Positions 52,715 through 61,795 of a stretch of 64,000 nucleotides of DNA are shown piece by piece; the stretch's first letter is position 1; each line of letters begins with the position of its first letter. The translations under genes were made by a program, and so were the position numbers. The stretch comes from CAZQFV01 sp964592645 (GTDB taxonomy: Bacteria > Chloroflexota > Chloroflexia > DTKN01). Location of the stretch: positions 37,558 through 101,557 of the forward strand of contig CAZQFV010000013.1 of the NCBI GenBank assembly GCA_964592645.1, given 5' to 3'. Below the pieces are notes generated by a model that did no database searches, was not told where the DNA came from, and was given only the letters and a program-made list of their open reading frames with translations.

Positions 52715-53637
52715 CGGCCGGCCTCCTCGTCGCGCACCAGGTCCAGGTAGACCTGCTCTAGGGAGTGCTCCTCCTCGCGGACGAACTGCACCTCGGCGCC
52801 GGCCTCCACGAGCGCCCGCACCAGGGCGGGGTTCATACCTTCGGGGTCGTCCAATTGAACTTCCAGTTCCCGGCCGGTGCCGGCCAGCCCGCGGACAAAG
52901 GGCAACCCCTGGACGGCGGCGAGGTGCTCGGGACGCACCTCGCGCAACTGCACGCGCACGGCGCGCCCGTAGAGCGCCCGCCGCAGGTTGTCCGGCGTAT
53001 CCACGCGGATCAGGCGCTGCTTGAAGACGGCGATGCGGTCGCAAAGGCGGTCGGCCTCGTCCAAGTTGTGGGTGCACAGAACGGTCGTGCGCCCCGCGCT
53101 GCGCAACTCCTGGATAAAGTCGCGCACCGTCTTGGCGGCCTCGGGGTCCAGGGAGGCGGTGGGCTCGTCCAGAAAGAGCACCTGGGGCTCGTGCAGCAGG
53201 GCCCGGGCGATGGCCAGCTTCTGTTTCATGCCCTTGGAGAGGGTGCCGGCCGCGTCCCGGCGGCGGTCCCACAGGTCGAGCATACGCAGGTAGCGTTCGG
53301 CCCGCGCCGCAGTCTCACGGGCGGGGACCTCGTAGAGGCGGGCAAAGACCTCCAGATTGAACTGCACCGGCAGGCGCTCGTAGAGGCCGGGCGACTCGGT
53401 GAGGATGCCCACCCGCCGGCGGATCTCGGCGTCCTGCTCGCCCAGTCGGAAGCCGGCCACCGTGGCCGTGCCGGCCGTCGGGGCAATGAGCGCCGTCAGC
53501 AGGCGCACCGTGGTGGTCTTGCCGGCGCCGTTGGGCCCGAGCAGGCCAAAGACCTCGCCGGGGCGGATCTCCAGGTCCAGGTGGTCCACCGCCACGCGGC
53601 CGTCGAATTGGCGGGTCAGGCCCTGGGTGATGATCAT
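52711..53637 (-). CDS. ABC transporter ATP-binding protein
   Basis: This 308-residue ATPase has Walker A GLLGPNGAGKTTTVRLL, signature LSKGMKQKL (the form seen in drug and sodium exporters), Walker B VLFLDEPTASLDPEAA and the switch His in CTHNLDEADRL. A C-terminal extension (about 215-308) is typical of the NatA/CcmA exporters. Substrate unknown. It has AAGGAGG upstream and overlaps the methyltransferase gene by four bases. Confidence 0.94.
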   Translation of the reverse strand: MIITQGLTRQFDGRVAVDHLDLEIRPGEVFGLLGPNGAGKTTTVRLLTALIAPTAGTATVAGFRLGEQDAEIRRRVGILTESPGLYERLPVQFNLEVFARLYEVPARETAARAERYLRMLDLWDRRRDAAGTLSKGMKQKLAIARALLHEPQVLFLDEPTASLDPEAAKTVRDFIQELRSAGRTTVLCTHNLDEADRLCDRIAVFKQRLIRVDTPDNLRRALYGRAVRVQLREVRPEHLAAVQGLPFVRGLAGTGRELEVQLDDPEGMNPALVRALVEAGAEVQFVREEEHSLEQVYLDLVRDEEAGR

Positions 53638-54227
53638 GGGGAGCCTCCTTGGGCGAATCGACGAATCGGCGAACCGTCCCGCGTAGCTGCCAGGCGATAG
53701 GAAAGCAGCCCTTCTTCGACGGCCAGCACTTTGCCACCGGCCGCAACCACGAGGGCCCCCAACTCCTGGGGCGGCAACATGCGGCTGGACAGGCCCAGGA
53801 GTCGTTCGCTCCAGGAGAGGAGCGGCATCAGGGGATGGCGGATGTTCGGCTCGGCAATGAGCAACCGTCCGGAGGGCCGCAGCACGCGCAGCATCTCCCG
53901 CACGGCCGGCGGCTGATCGTGAAAGTGATGGAAGGCGTCCACGACGAGGATGCCGTCGAAGGTGCCGTCGGCAAAGGGCAGCCGCTCGGCGGCTCCCTGG
54001 CAGGCCAGCAGCCCCTTGCGGCGGGACTGCCGCACCATGCCGGCCGCGAGGTCGCAGATGATGACCCACCCGGAGTCCAGTTCCCGGCTGATGCGGCCGG
54101 TACCCCCGCCCAGGTCGAGCAGCCGCCCACCGGCGGGCAGCGCCAGGAGCCGCCGCAGCGCGGATACATCCGGCATGCCAAAGATGCGATCGTACCAGCG
54201 CGAAATGCAGGAGAATAGGTCGGCCAT
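53634..54227 (-). CDS. Class I SAM-dependent methyltransferase
   Basis: This 197-residue protein has motif I LLDLGGGTGRISREL, the acidic post-I segment VIICDLAAGM, motif IV-like GILVVDAFHHFHD and RVLRPSGRLLIAEP. It is of the UbiE/type-11 kind. The substrate is unknown. It overlaps the ATPase gene of the exporter by four bases, so the three genes form one unit; a product modified before export is plausible. Confidence 0.88.
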   Translation of the reverse strand: MADLFSCISRWYDRIFGMPDVSALRRLLALPAGGRLLDLGGGTGRISRELDSGWVIICDLAAGMVRQSRRKGLLACQGAAERLPFADGTFDGILVVDAFHHFHDQPPAVREMLRVLRPSGRLLIAEPNIRHPLMPLLSWSERLLGLSSRMLPPQELGALVVAAGGKVLAVEEGLLSYRLAATRDGSPIRRFAQGGSP

Positions 54228-54291
54228 TCGTGAAGGGCGACGCGCGCCATCCCTACTCGGCCTGCCGCTAGAAGGCGGCCGGCCGGGAAAG

Positions 54292-54377
54292 TGCCGAAGG
54301 TGGGACTCGAACCCACATGAGGGGCGACCCTCAACGGTTTTTGAGACCGTCGCGTCTGCCTATTCCGCCACTTCGGC
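54292..54377 (-). tRNA. tRNA-Leu, anticodon CAA
   Basis: An 86-base cloverleaf with acceptor arms GCCGAAG and CTTCGGC, an anticodon loop CTCAAAA giving CAA (reads UUG), a long variable arm (GAGGGTCGCCCCTC) typical of leucine tRNAs, and T-loop GGTTCGAGTCC. The discriminator base is A. The CCA end is not encoded. Confidence 0.95.
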
Positions 54378-54391
54378 ATTGTTTGTGGATA

Positions 54392-54802
54392 TCAGGGGCT
54401 CATCGGCGAAAAGATCACCCACCACCACTGCTGCCAGGCCGGCAGGCTGGCCAGGTCCGCGCCGGGAACGGCGCCCTGGGGCGCGGAGTCGGCCGGCCGG
54501 GGCTCTTCCCCGGCGACCAGGATGCCCACCTTCAGATCCGGGTCGATAAGGGGAAGGCTCTTGATCACCTCCTGGTGGATGGTGTCCTCGTCTTGGTAGC
54601 CGTCCAGACGCTGCTTCAGGTGCTGGTTCTGCTGCGCCAACTGCGTCACACGGGACTCGGCGGCCCGCACCTCGCGCGAGGTGCGGTAGAGGTACCACGA
54701 CATCCGGGCAAAGATGACCAGGAAGTAGATGGCGATGCCGGCCAGCACCACCACGGCCAGGCGCACTCCCGGTCGCCGCCAGCGCCCTTGTGGTTCGCTC
54801 AT
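54392..54802 (-). CDS. FtsB/DivIC-like septum protein
   Basis: This 136-residue protein has a short basic start, one membrane helix (about residues 14-33), then a coiled coil (SREVRAAESRVTQLAQQNQHLKQRLDGYQDEDTIHQEVIK), followed by a region with DLKVGILVAGE. That layout matches FtsB/DivIC proteins that link late divisome components. The gene stops 14 bases before tRNA-Leu, which is probably in the same transcript. GGAGGG precedes the ATG. The family assignment is by pattern, not by strong sequence identity. Confidence 0.75.
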   Translation of the reverse strand: MSEPQGRWRRPGVRLAVVVLAGIAIYFLVIFARMSWYLYRTSREVRAAESRVTQLAQQNQHLKQRLDGYQDEDTIHQEVIKSLPLIDPDLKVGILVAGEEPRPADSAPQGAVPGADLASLPAWQQWWWVIFSPMSP

Positions 54803-54822
54803 ACGTCCCTCCAGGTACTCGC

Positions 54823-54975
54823 CTAACGCCCCCGGGGTCGATAGTCGGGACAATCCAGGAGATTGGGCCGCCCCGACCGATGGCAGGCAGAGCGCCAGTT
54901 CCAACGGCAGTCATCGCAGAGGAAGGCGCTCTGCCCGCGGGCTGCCCGGGCCTGCCGGCGCAGACCGGCCCGCAT
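54823..54975 (-). CDS. Small Cys-rich protein, unknown
   Basis: This short frame gives about 50 residues from an ATG at 54975, or 62 from a TTG at 55011. Four cysteines occur in FLCDDCRWNWRSACHRSGRPNLLDC, which could form a small zinc site. It lies between bactofilin and the FtsB-like gene with spacing that fits an operon. No known family is recognised and the Shine-Dalgarno sequence is weak. Confidence 0.4.
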   Translation of the reverse strand: MRAGLRRQARAARGQSAFLCDDCRWNWRSACHRSGRPNLLDCPDYRPRGR

Positions 54976-54997
54976 CCGCAGCCACCACCGCGCCAGC

Positions 54998-55441
54998 CTA
55001 CTTCCCCTCAACCGTCTCCCCCTCGATGGTGGGGGCCTCTAACAGCAGCGGCTCCTGGCTGCCATCGCCGCCCATGAAACTCTGCCCGCGGAAAACTCCA
55101 CCCTGCTCGATCTGCAGGCTGCCCACAGTAATGTTGCCAAAGACCTTGCCGGTGCTGGTGATCTCCAGGCCGGCCGGGGCCTCGACATCGCCCTTGACCG
55201 CCCCGGCCACGAACACCTGCCGGGCCCGGATATTGGCTATCACCCGGCCCATCTTGCCGACAATCACGCTGCCGGCCGGCGTCTCCACCTGCCCCTCCAC
55301 GGAGCCGTCGATGCGGATGTTGCCATCCGATTTGATCACCGCCCCTTCGATGCTGGTGGTGCTGCCCACATAGGTCTCGGGCTTGCCCTCACCCGCCGCC
55401 GGGGGCATCGACTCTCGTTTTCCACCAAATAGTCCAGACAT
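54998..55441 (-). CDS. Bactofilin
   Basis: This 147-residue protein is a polymer-forming cytoskeletal protein. After an N-terminal tail it has the bactofilin domain of stacked short beta repeats: TTSIEGAVIKSDGNIRIDGSVEGQVETPAGSVIVGKMGRV, then ARQVFVAGAVKGDVEAPAGLEI. These assemble nucleotide-free filaments at the membrane and often help shape cells. The ATG at 55441 has GGAGGT upstream. Confidence 0.93.
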   Translation of the reverse strand: MSGLFGGKRESMPPAAGEGKPETYVGSTTSIEGAVIKSDGNIRIDGSVEGQVETPAGSVIVGKMGRVIANIRARQVFVAGAVKGDVEAPAGLEITSTGKVFGNITVGSLQIEQGGVFRGQSFMGGDGSQEPLLLEAPTIEGETVEGK

Positions 55442-55527
55442 TGGTCTACCTCCAACAGGAACCCAACTGCCCCCTGCCCTGCCAAACACAAGGAAGCAGG
55501 GTCCTGTTCCCCCGCGCCTCCACCTAT

Positions 55528-55556
55528 ATTATACTATACCTCCTCCGACTCTGCAA
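55528..55556 (-). promoter_or_regulatory. Promoter of the bactofilin operon
   Basis: TTGCAG (55551-55556), 17-base spacer, TATAAT (55528-55533). Confidence 0.6.
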
Positions 55557-55567
55557 CAGCGATCTAC

Positions 55568-55596
55568 TTGTCAGCGCCACCCTTCATGTGTATAAT
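55568..55596 (+). promoter_or_regulatory. Promoter of the nucleotidyltransferase/phosphomutase gene
   Basis: TTGTCA (55568-55573), 17-base spacer, TATAAT (55591-55596), 56 bases before the ATG. Confidence 0.65.
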
Positions 55597-55652
55597 AGGA
55601 ACCCAGCAGCGCCAGGCTGCGGGACCACCCAGCACAGGCAAGGAGGTAAACT

Positions 55653-58154
55653 ATGAAGGCCGTCATCATGGCCGGCGGACAGGGCTCCCGGCTCCGCCCA
55701 CTGACGATCAGCCGCCCCAAACCGATGGTCCCCCTGGTGGACAAGCCCGTGATGGCGCACATCGTCGGCCTGCTCAAGCGCCACGGATTCACCACGGTGG
55801 TCGGCACCCTCCAGTTCATGGCGGACCGCGTCCAGGACCACTTTGGCGACGGTTCGGCCCACGGGGTTGAGTTTCACTACTCGGTGGAGGAGGTCCCCCT
55901 GGGCACCGCCGGCAGCGTCAAGCAGGCCGAACGGCTGCTCGACGAGCCCTTCCTGGTGATCAGCGGCGACGCCCTGACCGACTTTGACCTGGGCCAGGTG
56001 ATGGCCTTTCACAAGTCCCACGGGGGCATAGTGACCATCACCCTGACCCGCGTGCCCAACCCGCTGGAGTACGGCGTCATCATCATCAACGAGGACGGCC
56101 GCGTGCGCCAGTTCCTGGAGAAACCCTCCTGGAGCGAGGTCTTTTCCGACACGGTCAACACGGGCATCTATGTCCTCGATCCGCGCATCTTTGACTACAT
56201 CGACACCGACCGGCCCTTTGACTTTAGCCAGGACCTCTTCCCGCGGCTGATGGCCAAGGGCGAGCCTATCTACGGCTACGTCGCTTCGGGCTATTGGTGC
56301 GACATCGGCAACATCCAGGAGTACATGCGCGCCAGCGCCGACTACCTGGAAGGCCGGGTGAACCTGGAGCGCGACGGCACCGAGGTCCGCCCCGGGGTGT
56401 GGTGCGATCCGGAGGTTGAGCTTTCGCCTGACGCGGTCATCGAGGGGGCGGTCTACCTGGGCCACGGCACCAAGGTCAAGGAAGGCGCCGTCATCTACGG
56501 GCCGACCGTCGTGCGCGACTTTTCGGTGTTGGAGAGCCGGGCGCACATCGACCGCTCGATCATCTGGCGCAACTCCTACATCGGGGAGCGGGCAGAGCTG
56601 CGCGGGGCCATCGTCGGCCGGCAGTGCACGGTCAAGCGGCGGGCCATGGTCTTTGAGGGTGCGGTGATCGGCGACGGGACCACCGTCAACGCCGGGGCCA
56701 TCATCCAGCCGGGCGTCAAGATTTGGCCGGGCAAGGAGATCGAGGAGGGCGCTACCGTCTCCAGCAGCATCATCTGGGGCGCCCAGGGGCGCAAGGTGCT
56801 CTTTGGGCGCTATGGGGTCAGCGGCCTGGTGAACGTGGACATCACCCCCGAGTTCGCCGCCCGCCTGGGGGCGGCCTACGGTGGCACGCTGCGCCAGGGA
56901 GCAGTGGTGACGATGAACCGCGACGCCCACTACACGCCGCGCATGATCAAGCGCGCGCTGATCTCCGGGCTGCCCTCGTCCGGCGTACATGTGGCCGACC
57001 TGCGCTCGATGCCCGTCCCGGTGGCGCGTTATGTCACGCGGGCCCTGGGCATGGCCGGGGGCATCCATGTGCGCCTGTCCCCCTTCGACAACCGCGTGGT
57101 GGACATCACCTTCTTCGACGAACATGGGCTGGACCTGGGGCCGGCCGCCCAACGCAAGATCGAGCGCGTCTTTTTCCAGGAGGACTTTCGCCGGGTCTAC
57201 CTGGACGACATCGGGCGCATCACGGAGCCGCCGCACCCCGAGAGCCACTACCTGGCCGCCTTCCGCAAGAGCCTGGACATGGAGGCGCTGCGGCCGGCCG
57301 GCAAGGGCATCCGCCTGGTGGTCGACTATGCCAACTCCAGCACGGCCAAGGTCCTGCCCACCATCCTCGACGAGCTGAACTGCGACGTCGTGTCCCTCAA
57401 CTCCACCCTGGACGATTCCAAGATCTACCAAACCGCCCAGGAGTTCGAGGCCGGGCTGGACCTGCTGGCGGCCATGGTCCCCGTGCTCCGGGCCAGCTTC
57501 GGCGTGCGCCTGGATACCGGCGGCGAGCGCATCTACCTGGTGGACGACCGCGGCGGCCGGCTGGACGGCATGCGGGCGCTGGTGCTCGTGGTGGCCCTGA
57601 GCCTGGCGGCCCACGGCGGGGGCGGGACCGTGGCCGTCCCCGTCTCCGCGCCGTCGGCCGTCGAGCAGCTCGCTCAACAGTACGGGGCGACGGTCATCCG
57701 CACCAAGATCAACCCGGCCGCGCTGATGGAAGTCTGCGCCGAGCGCGACATCCTGGTGGCCGGGGACGGCAGCGGCTCCTTCATCTTTCCCCAGCTCCAC
57801 CCCATCTGCGATGGCATCTTTGCCGTCGCCAAGCTGCTGGAGCTGCTCGTCCGCCGCGGGACCTCTCTCTCTACCGCCGTGGCCGGGCTGCCGGCCTATG
57901 CGATGAGCCGGGTGCGCATCCCCTGCCGCTGGGAAAGCAAGGGCCGGGTGATGCGCCTGCTGAACGAGCAGTACGGGGAGCGCATCCTGGACCGGACGGA
58001 CGGGGTCAAGATTGACCTGGGCAAAGACGAGTGGGTGCTGATCGTCCCCGACGCCGACGGGCCCTACTTCCACATCTATGCCGAGGGCGCATCCCAGGAG
58101 CAGGCCGACGTGCTGGGGGAAAAGTACTCGGGGTTGGTGGTCAGCCTACAGTAG
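55653..58154 (+). CDS. Sugar nucleotidyltransferase / degenerate phosphomannomutase fusion
   Basis: This 833-residue protein has three parts. Residues about 1-230 are a nucleotidyltransferase with AGGQGSRLRPLT and a VPLGTAGSV block, as in mannose-1-phosphate guanylyltransferase-like enzymes. Residues about 250-370 are hexapeptide-type left-handed beta-helix repeats. Residues about 380-833 resemble a phosphomannomutase/phosphoglucomutase. In the last part the usual TASHNP active-site loop is replaced (GGIHVRLSPFDN) and the metal loop DGDADR reads DTGGER, so mutase activity is doubtful. It likely makes a sugar nucleotide for surface glycans. Confidence 0.9.
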   Translation: MKAVIMAGGQGSRLRPLTISRPKPMVPLVDKPVMAHIVGLLKRHGFTTVVGTLQFMADRVQDHFGDGSAHGVEFHYSVEEVPLGTAGSVKQAERLLDEPFLVISGDALTDFDLGQVMAFHKSHGGIVTITLTRVPNPLEYGVIIINEDGRVRQFLEKPSWSEVFSDTVNTGIYVLDPRIFDYIDTDRPFDFSQDLFPRLMAKGEPIYGYVASGYWCDIGNIQEYMRASADYLEGRVNLERDGTEVRPGVWCDPEVELSPDAVIEGAVYLGHGTKVKEGAVIYGPTVVRDFSVLESRAHIDRSIIWRNSYIGERAELRGAIVGRQCTVKRRAMVFEGAVIGDGTTVNAGAIIQPGVKIWPGKEIEEGATVSSSIIWGAQGRKVLFGRYGVSGLVNVDITPEFAARLGAAYGGTLRQGAVVTMNRDAHYTPRMIKRALISGLPSSGVHVADLRSMPVPVARYVTRALGMAGGIHVRLSPFDNRVVDITFFDEHGLDLGPAAQRKIERVFFQEDFRRVYLDDIGRITEPPHPESHYLAAFRKSLDMEALRPAGKGIRLVVDYANSSTAKVLPTILDELNCDVVSLNSTLDDSKIYQTAQEFEAGLDLLAAMVPVLRASFGVRLDTGGERIYLVDDRGGRLDGMRALVLVVALSLAAHGGGGTVAVPVSAPSAVEQLAQQYGATVIRTKINPAALMEVCAERDILVAGDGSGSFIFPQLHPICDGIFAVAKLLELLVRRGTSLSTAVAGLPAYAMSRVRIPCRWESKGRVMRLLNEQYGERILDRTDGVKIDLGKDEWVLIVPDADGPYFHIYAEGASQEQADVLGEKYSGLVVSLQ

Positions 58155-58173
58155 GGTCTCCGCCACAAAACGT

Positions 58174-58203
58174 CCCGGGGGCGATGGTGGGATCGCCCCC
58201 GGG
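58174..58203 (+). terminator. Strong hairpin after the nucleotidyltransferase gene
   Basis: CCCGGGGGCGA (58174-58184) and TCGCCCCCGGG (58193-58203) form a perfect 11-bp stem. No T-run follows, so it may act as a weak terminator or mRNA end protector. Confidence 0.5.
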
Positions 58204-58294
58204 TTCCAACAAGGAGGAGAAGTAGGTTGGACACTATTATACTACGGCAAGCGCCCAAGTGCAGTGAGCCGGGTCACATGGCCCGAGCTCCGCG

Positions 58295-58939
58295 CTACAC
58301 TAGCAACTCCTTGGCCTTGCGCACCGCGCCGACGGCGTCCTCGGCATAGCCGTCGGCGCCGATCTCCTGGGCCCAGGCCGCGGTGACCGGGGCGCCGCCC
58401 ACCAGCACCTTGACCTCCTTCCGCAGGCCGGCCTGCTCCAGGGCGACGATGACCTCCCGCTGGGCCAGCATGGTCGTGGTCAACAGGGCCGAGAGCCCCA
58501 CGATCTGGGCCCGCTCCTGGCGCACGGCGGCGACAAAACTCTCCGCCGACACGTTGACCCCCAGGTCGGTGACGGCAAAGCCGTTTGCCGCCAGCATAGT
58601 CGCCACCAGTGTCTTGCCGATCTCGTGGATGTCGCCGGCCACGGTACCGATGACCACGCGCCCCAGGGTGGCGCGCTCGCGCTGCCGCCGGGCCAGCTCC
58701 GGCTCCAGCACGGCCAGGGCGGCTTTCATGGCCTCGGCCCCGATGGCCAGGTGCGGCAAAAAGTACTCGCCGCGGGCGAAACGCTCGCCCACCTCGCGGA
58801 TGCCGACGGCGTAGCCATGCTCGACGGCCTCCAGCGGGTCCAGCCCCTGGGCCAGCGCCTGCCCCGCCAGGTCCGCGGCCCGTTCGATCTCCCCTTCGAT
58901 CACGCTGTCGGCCATCGCGGCCAGCAGTTCTTGGGACAT
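58295..58939 (-). CDS. Corrinoid protein of a methyltransferase system
   Basis: This 214-residue protein has a helical N-terminal cap (about 1-90) and a B12-binding domain with the base-off ligand motif DIHEIGK (Asp103, His105, Gly108), then SALLTTTML and VLVGGAPVTAAWAQEIGADGYAEDA. It accepts a methyl group on cobalt and passes it to a second methyltransferase. It follows the MttB-family gene by 26 bases, the usual pairing. No RamA-type activator or MtbA-like partner is in the window. Confidence 0.93.
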   Translation of the reverse strand: MSQELLAAMADSVIEGEIERAADLAGQALAQGLDPLEAVEHGYAVGIREVGERFARGEYFLPHLAIGAEAMKAALAVLEPELARRQRERATLGRVVIGTVAGDIHEIGKTLVATMLAANGFAVTDLGVNVSAESFVAAVRQERAQIVGLSALLTTTMLAQREVIVALEQAGLRKEVKVLVGGAPVTAAWAQEIGADGYAEDAVGAVRKAKELLV

Positions 58940-58965
58940 GGTTCCTCCTTACGTTCGGTCGTTTC

Positions 58966-60426
58966 CTATTCCCACCTGGGCAGGCGCTCCAGGCCGTGCC
59001 GCCGGCCGGCCGCCAGGGTGATCCGCTCCAGCTCCGCCAGCAGCGCGGCGTCGAGATCCGGCGCCTGGTGCGTGGCCAGGAGCGCATGCACCCGCTCGTG
59101 CGCCCGGAAGGCGGTGTCGCGCGCCCCTTTCCCCTCCCACGCTTGGCGAAAGTCGCGGTCGATAACGGGGGAGGGCTGATAGACCTCGCGCTGAAAGTGC
59201 TGCAGCGTATGCCGCGTCACCAGGAAGTTGCCGCGGTGCCCCACCTGGCGGATGATGTCCAGCCCCAGCGGCTCCATGCTGGTGTCGATGCCGCGCATAA
59301 AGCGGCGCACCATGGCGATGATCTCGCAATCCACGACCAGCTTTTCCAGGCTTTGGCACGACTCGAAATCGAGCATGCCGGCCCCCGAGATCATGTTGAT
59401 GCCGCCCAGGGCGGCGAGCAGGGTGCCCAGCGCCGCCTCCAGCCCCACCTGGGCGTCCAAGACCTTGGCATCGCTCATGCCCATGTAGGCGTGCGTGGGC
59501 AGGCCCAGCGATTTGCCCACCTGGGCATAGGCCATGTCGATCATCATGGTCTCGATCGCCCCCATCGGCGGGGTGCCGGTGCGCATGTCAAAGGCCGCCG
59601 GGGAGCCGCCCCAGACGATGGGCGCGCCCGGGCCGGCCACCTGGTGGATGACGATGCCGCTCAACGACTCGGCGGCGTGCTGCACCACCGCCCCGGCCAG
59701 GTTCGCCGGCCCCGTGGCCCCCGTCAGCGGCATCGAGACCAGCTCGGCGGGCACCCCCGTGCGGGCGCAGTCCACCATGTTGCGGCAGGTGATCTCGCTC
59801 CACAGCAGCGGCGGCGAAGGGCAGACATCGAAGACGGCGCGCGGCTTGGCGCGCAGCGCCTCGGCGCCGCCGGCCACGGCGACGAGCAGCTCGTGCATCG
59901 GGGCAAAGGTCTCCACGGCGAAAGCGCCGGTGATCACCGGCTTGCTGGAGAGGCGCAGCGCCAGGTAGAGGCGGTAGAGGTCGCCGATCTCGCGCGGCAC
60001 ATCGCTGCTCACCAGGGCGGTGCTCACCGCGTTCATCTGCGGCAGGACATCGGCCAGGCGAAAGTGGGCCACCAGGTCGGAGGTGACCGGTTTGCGCGAG
60101 TGCAGGCTGCCATAGTCCAGCACGTAGATGGCCGCCGAGCCGGGGTCGAAGTGAACGTCGTCGCCGCCATAGTGCACGGCCGGCCAGCCCAGCCTATCGT
60201 ACAGGTAGAAGGAGCGCGGCACGGTCCGGAGCGCCGCGTCAACCAGGGTCGGGGGGATATGGGCCAGGCGGGCCTCCCGGTCCACGCGGGCCCCGGCCTG
60301 CCCCAGCATGTCCAACGACTCGGCGTCATAGATGCGCACGCCGGGGTCCTCCAGAAGGGCGTAGGCCTCCTCCAGGATGCGCTGGACGTCGAGTTCGGCC
60401 AGAAGTCGGAGCTGCAACGGGTCCAT
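58966..60426 (-). CDS. MttB-family methyltransferase, non-pyrrolysine type
   Basis: This 486-residue protein belongs to the trimethylamine methyltransferase (MttB) superfamily. Family blocks are GVRIYDAESLDMLGQAGA, VTGATGPANLAGAVVQ-like LTGATGPANLAGAVVQHAAE and MISGAGMLDFESCQSLEKLVVD. There is no in-frame amber codon, so it is the non-Pyl branch, whose characterised members demethylate compounds such as glycine betaine, proline betaine or carnitine. The real substrate is not determined. AGGAGGT lies upstream of the ATG. It is transcribed 58 bases after tyrS and may be controlled by its leader. Confidence 0.93.
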   Translation of the reverse strand: MDPLQLRLLAELDVQRILEEAYALLEDPGVRIYDAESLDMLGQAGARVDREARLAHIPPTLVDAALRTVPRSFYLYDRLGWPAVHYGGDDVHFDPGSAAIYVLDYGSLHSRKPVTSDLVAHFRLADVLPQMNAVSTALVSSDVPREIGDLYRLYLALRLSSKPVITGAFAVETFAPMHELLVAVAGGAEALRAKPRAVFDVCPSPPLLWSEITCRNMVDCARTGVPAELVSMPLTGATGPANLAGAVVQHAAESLSGIVIHQVAGPGAPIVWGGSPAAFDMRTGTPPMGAIETMMIDMAYAQVGKSLGLPTHAYMGMSDAKVLDAQVGLEAALGTLLAALGGINMISGAGMLDFESCQSLEKLVVDCEIIAMVRRFMRGIDTSMEPLGLDIIRQVGHRGNFLVTRHTLQHFQREVYQPSPVIDRDFRQAWEGKGARDTAFRAHERVHALLATHQAPDLDAALLAELERITLAAGRRHGLERLPRWE

Positions 60427-60484
60427 TGTACCTCCTTTTTTCCACAAGGACCTGCCCGGTTCCAGGGAACCGCAGGTCAAGCCT

Positions 60485-61684
60485 CTACCCCCGCTTCACC
60501 CGCAAGAAGCGGCGCTTGCCGGCCTGCACGACCACGCCGCCCGGCGGCAGGTCCGCGGGCTGCAGGACATAGTTGGGGTCGCGCACCCGCTCCCCGTCCA
60601 CTTCTACAGCCCCCTGCCGGATCAGCCGCTGGGCTTCCCCGGCGCTGCTCACCGCGCCGCTGGCGCGCAGCAGCTTGACCAACTGAACCGGCGCGGAGAT
60701 CGCCGTCTGGGGGATATCCGCCGGCGCCTGGCGTTTCTGCACGACATGCTCAAAGGCTGCCTCGGCGGCCGCGGCGGCCGCGGCCCCGTGGAAGCGCGCC
60801 ACCAGTTCGCGGGCCAGTTGCTTCTTCAGCTCCATGGGGTGCGCCGCGCCGGCGGCCAGGGCCCGGCGCATCTCGGCCAGTTCGGCGTCCGGCACGTCGG
60901 TAGTCAGCTCGAAGTAGTCCAGCATCACGGCGTCGTCGACGCGCATCACCCGGCCGTACATATCGGCCGGCGGGGCGGTCAGGTCCACGGTGTTGCCGTA
61001 GCTCTTGCTCATCTTGCGCCCATCGGTGCCAACGAGCAGGGGGCAGAGGACCACATCCTGCGGCGGCATGCCCAGCGCCTCCTGGAGCTCACGGCCGGCC
61101 AGGATGTTGAACTTTTGGTCGGTGCCCCCGAATTCGACGTCGGCCCGTATGGCCACCGAGTCGTAGGCCTGCAAGAGCGGGTACAGCAGCTCCATCAGCG
61201 AGAGGGCCCGGCCCTCCTCGTAACGCTTGCGAAAGGTCTCGTGCTGCATCATCTGGGCCATGGAGAAGCGGCTCGTCAGGCGAAAGACGTCCGCCAGGTT
61301 GAAGCGGTCGAACCATTCGCTCTGCCAGCGGACCTCGGTCCGCTGCGGGTCGACGATCAGCGAGAACTGCTCGATGTAGGTCTGGGCGTTGGCCTTGACC
61401 TCCTCCGGCGAGAGCATCTGCCGGCTGACATCGCGTCCCGAGGGGTCGCCGATCTGCGCGGTCCAGTCGCCGACGATGAGCACGACCTGGTGGCCCAGGT
61501 CCTGGAACTGCCGGATCTTGCGCAGGACCACGGCGTGGCCGACGTGCAGGTCTGGCTTGGAGGGGTCAAAGCCCAGCTTGAGGCGCAGTTGGCGCCCGGA
61601 GCGCAGCCTGGCCAGCAGCTCCTCGCGGACGATGACCTCGGCGACGCCGCGCGTCAGCAGCGCTTCCAAATCGGTGGTGGACAT
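60485..61684 (-). CDS. tyrS: Tyrosyl-tRNA synthetase
   Basis: This 399-residue class I synthetase charges tRNA-Tyr. It has the HIGH-type motif PDLHVGHAVVLRK, the tyrosine-site block GDWTAQIGDPSGRD, LMELLYPLLQAYDSVAI, GGTDQKFNILAGRELQ and KMSKS in GRKMSKSYGN. The C-terminal S4 RNA-binding domain (about 335-399) is present: AGEAQRLIRQGAVEVDGERV. The ATG at 61684 has GGGAGG upstream. A long leader with an attenuator lies between the promoter and this start. Confidence 0.97.
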   Translation of the reverse strand: MSTTDLEALLTRGVAEVIVREELLARLRSGRQLRLKLGFDPSKPDLHVGHAVVLRKIRQFQDLGHQVVLIVGDWTAQIGDPSGRDVSRQMLSPEEVKANAQTYIEQFSLIVDPQRTEVRWQSEWFDRFNLADVFRLTSRFSMAQMMQHETFRKRYEEGRALSLMELLYPLLQAYDSVAIRADVEFGGTDQKFNILAGRELQEALGMPPQDVVLCPLLVGTDGRKMSKSYGNTVDLTAPPADMYGRVMRVDDAVMLDYFELTTDVPDAELAEMRRALAAGAAHPMELKKQLARELVARFHGAAAAAAAEAAFEHVVQKRQAPADIPQTAISAPVQLVKLLRASGAVSSAGEAQRLIRQGAVEVDGERVRDPNYVLQPADLPPGGVVVQAGKRRFLRVKRG

Positions 61685-61707
61685 GGCATATTCCTCCCGG
61701 CACAACG

Positions 61708-61794
61708 AAAAACGTGGAACCAAGTGGTTCCACGCTCCTTGAATGCTCCGGCTATAAGGGACGATCCGCTGGCGCTCACTCCTGGGCGTGGAAC
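61708..61794 (-). promoter_or_regulatory. Transcription attenuator in the tyrS leader
   Basis: On the RNA, segment 1 GTTCCACGC (61794-61786) is complementary over nine bases to segment 2 GCGTGGAAC (61735-61727). Segment 2 is also part of a nine-bp terminator stem, CGTGGAACC (61734-61726) with GGTTCCACG (61721-61713), loop ACTT, followed at once by TTTTT (61712-61708). The two pairings are mutually exclusive. Segment 1 begins one base after the stop codon of the Tyr-rich leader ORF. Confidence 0.8.
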
Positions 61795-61795
61795 T

